6,563 nt of DNA, from NCBI GenBank assembly GCA_004556345.1, contig SFHQ01000056.1, positions 1 to 6,563 of the forward strand, written 5' to 3'. The notes below the pieces were generated by a model. That model was not told the DNA's origin and did no database searches. It saw only the letters and a program-made list of their open reading frames with translations. Origin of the DNA: Clostridiales bacterium (GTDB lineage Bacteria > Bacillota > Clostridia > Oscillospirales > Oscillospiraceae). Of this stretch, positions 5,942-6,563 are shown in pieces. Each line of letters begins with the position of its first letter. Position 1 is the stretch's first letter. The translations under genes were made by a program, and so were the position numbers.

Positions 5942-6563
5942 TCACTGTCTCCCGTCCTGCACGATTTTCCCGTCAGAGATCACAATGGTCCGCTGGCAAT
6001 AAGCCGCCACTTGTTCGTCGTGGGTCACAATGATGAGCGTGACCCCTTCCCGATTTCTCTCCAACAAGAGCTGCATGATCTCTTTTCCTGTCTGACTGTC
6101 CAAGGCCCCGGTAGGCTCATCCGCTAGGAGCAGAGCGGGGGATTTGACCAGCGCCCGCGCCAAGGCAACGCGCTGCTTCTGACCGCCGGAGAGTTGATTG
6201 ACCCGCTTTTTCTCCTGCGCTGACATACCCAGTTTTTCCAGCACCGTCTTCGCTTTGGAAACCATTTCTCGTCTCGGTGTCTGGTCGAAGTACATCGGCA
6301 GCATGACGTTAAACAAAACACTTTTATGGGGCAGCAAGGCGAAATCCTGCATGACAAACCCGATCTTTTCATTGCGGAGATGCGCCAATTTTTCGTCAGA
6401 CAATGCAGCAACATTCACGCCATCCAACTGATAGCTTCCCGCATCAAATGTATCCAGGCAGCCGATGATATTCATCAGCGTTGTCTTTCCCGCACCCGAT
6501 CTTCCCATGATCGCCACAGACTCCCCCGCTCGGATGGACAGCGAAACGTCATCCAGCGCCAAA
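5942..6563 (-). CDS. ABC transporter ATP-binding protein, MacB/LolD type (5' end outside window)
   Basis: The visible 206 codons are the ATPase of an ABC transporter, a peripheral membrane subunit that powers export or lipoprotein/peptide handling with an FtsX-like permease. Motifs in fragment numbering: Walker A GRSGAGKTT (20-28), Q-loop Q72 in MQDFALLP, signature LSGGQ (124-128), Walker B ALLLADE (143-149), D-loop GALD (152-155) and H-loop H181. DEPTGALDS is typical of the MacB/LolD/FtsE group. The fragment begins at the usual ALDDVSLSI strand, so roughly 20-25 N-terminal residues with the A-loop lie beyond the window edge; the TTG at 6562 is most likely an internal leucine codon, not a start. 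The cognate permease is not in this window; any downstream position is occupied by rimI, so it must be upstream or elsewhere. The substrate is unknown. Base composition is lower in GC than the operon that follows. Confidence 0.93.
   Translation of the reverse strand, partial: LALDDVSLSIRAGESVAIMGRSGAGKTTLMNIIGCLDTFDAGSYQLDGVNVAALSDEKLAHLRNEKIGFVMQDFALLPHKSVLFNVMLPMYFDQTPRREMVSKAKTVLEKLGMSAQEKKRVNQLSGGQKQRVALARALVKSPALLLADEPTGALDSQTGKEIMQLLLERNREGVTLIIVTHDEQVAAYCQRTIVISDGKIVQDGRQ

Overview
The window looks like chromosomal DNA of an anaerobic, moderately GC-rich Firmicute, probably a gut Clostridia/Oscillospiraceae-type bacterium. This is inferred from gene content: a class I-type hybrid-cluster protein, an EFR1-type flavodoxin/ferredoxin fusion, a short peptide-deformylase paralogue and a single-domain SdpI-like protein. 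AGGAGG-type ribosome binding sites and sigma-A-type promoters fit the same picture. Species cannot be fixed from the sequence alone.

Layout, left to right. (1) A small SdpI-family membrane protein on the minus strand (25-372), with an extended -10 promoter. (2) Divergent from it, hcp on the plus strand (500-2077), encoding the hybrid-cluster protein/hydroxylamine reductase with all expected iron-sulfur ligands. (3) A 186-base spacer holding a near-consensus promoter followed within about 25 bases of its start by a perfect intrinsic-terminator hairpin. (4) A plus-strand sodium:dicarboxylate/glutamate-family symporter (2264-3505). (5) A hairpin terminator between convergent units (3537-3559), best placed to end the minus-strand operon. 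(6) A minus-strand operon read rimI (5853-5398), a second GNAT acetyltransferase (5411-4782), a short peptide-deformylase paralogue (4759-4349), then an EFR1 flavodoxin-ferredoxin protein (4330-3572). A good promoter sits just before rimI (5897-5925). (7) The 3' part of a MacB/LolD-type ABC ATPase on the minus strand, cut by the right edge.

How the genes may work together. The four-gene operon combines two acetyltransferases and a deformylase-like protein, which are protein N-terminus modification themes, with a redox protein. Hcp handles hydroxylamine/NO stress and needs an electron donor; no Hcr-type reductase lies beside it, and the EFR1 protein is the only redox carrier in the window. The symporter imports an acidic amino acid or dicarboxylate. 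No mobile element, tRNA, rRNA or CRISPR array was seen, and I see no coherent new multi-gene system. The points most worth checking are the promoter-terminator leader before the symporter, a substituted cation-site residue in that symporter, and the missing catalytic glutamine in the deformylase paralogue.
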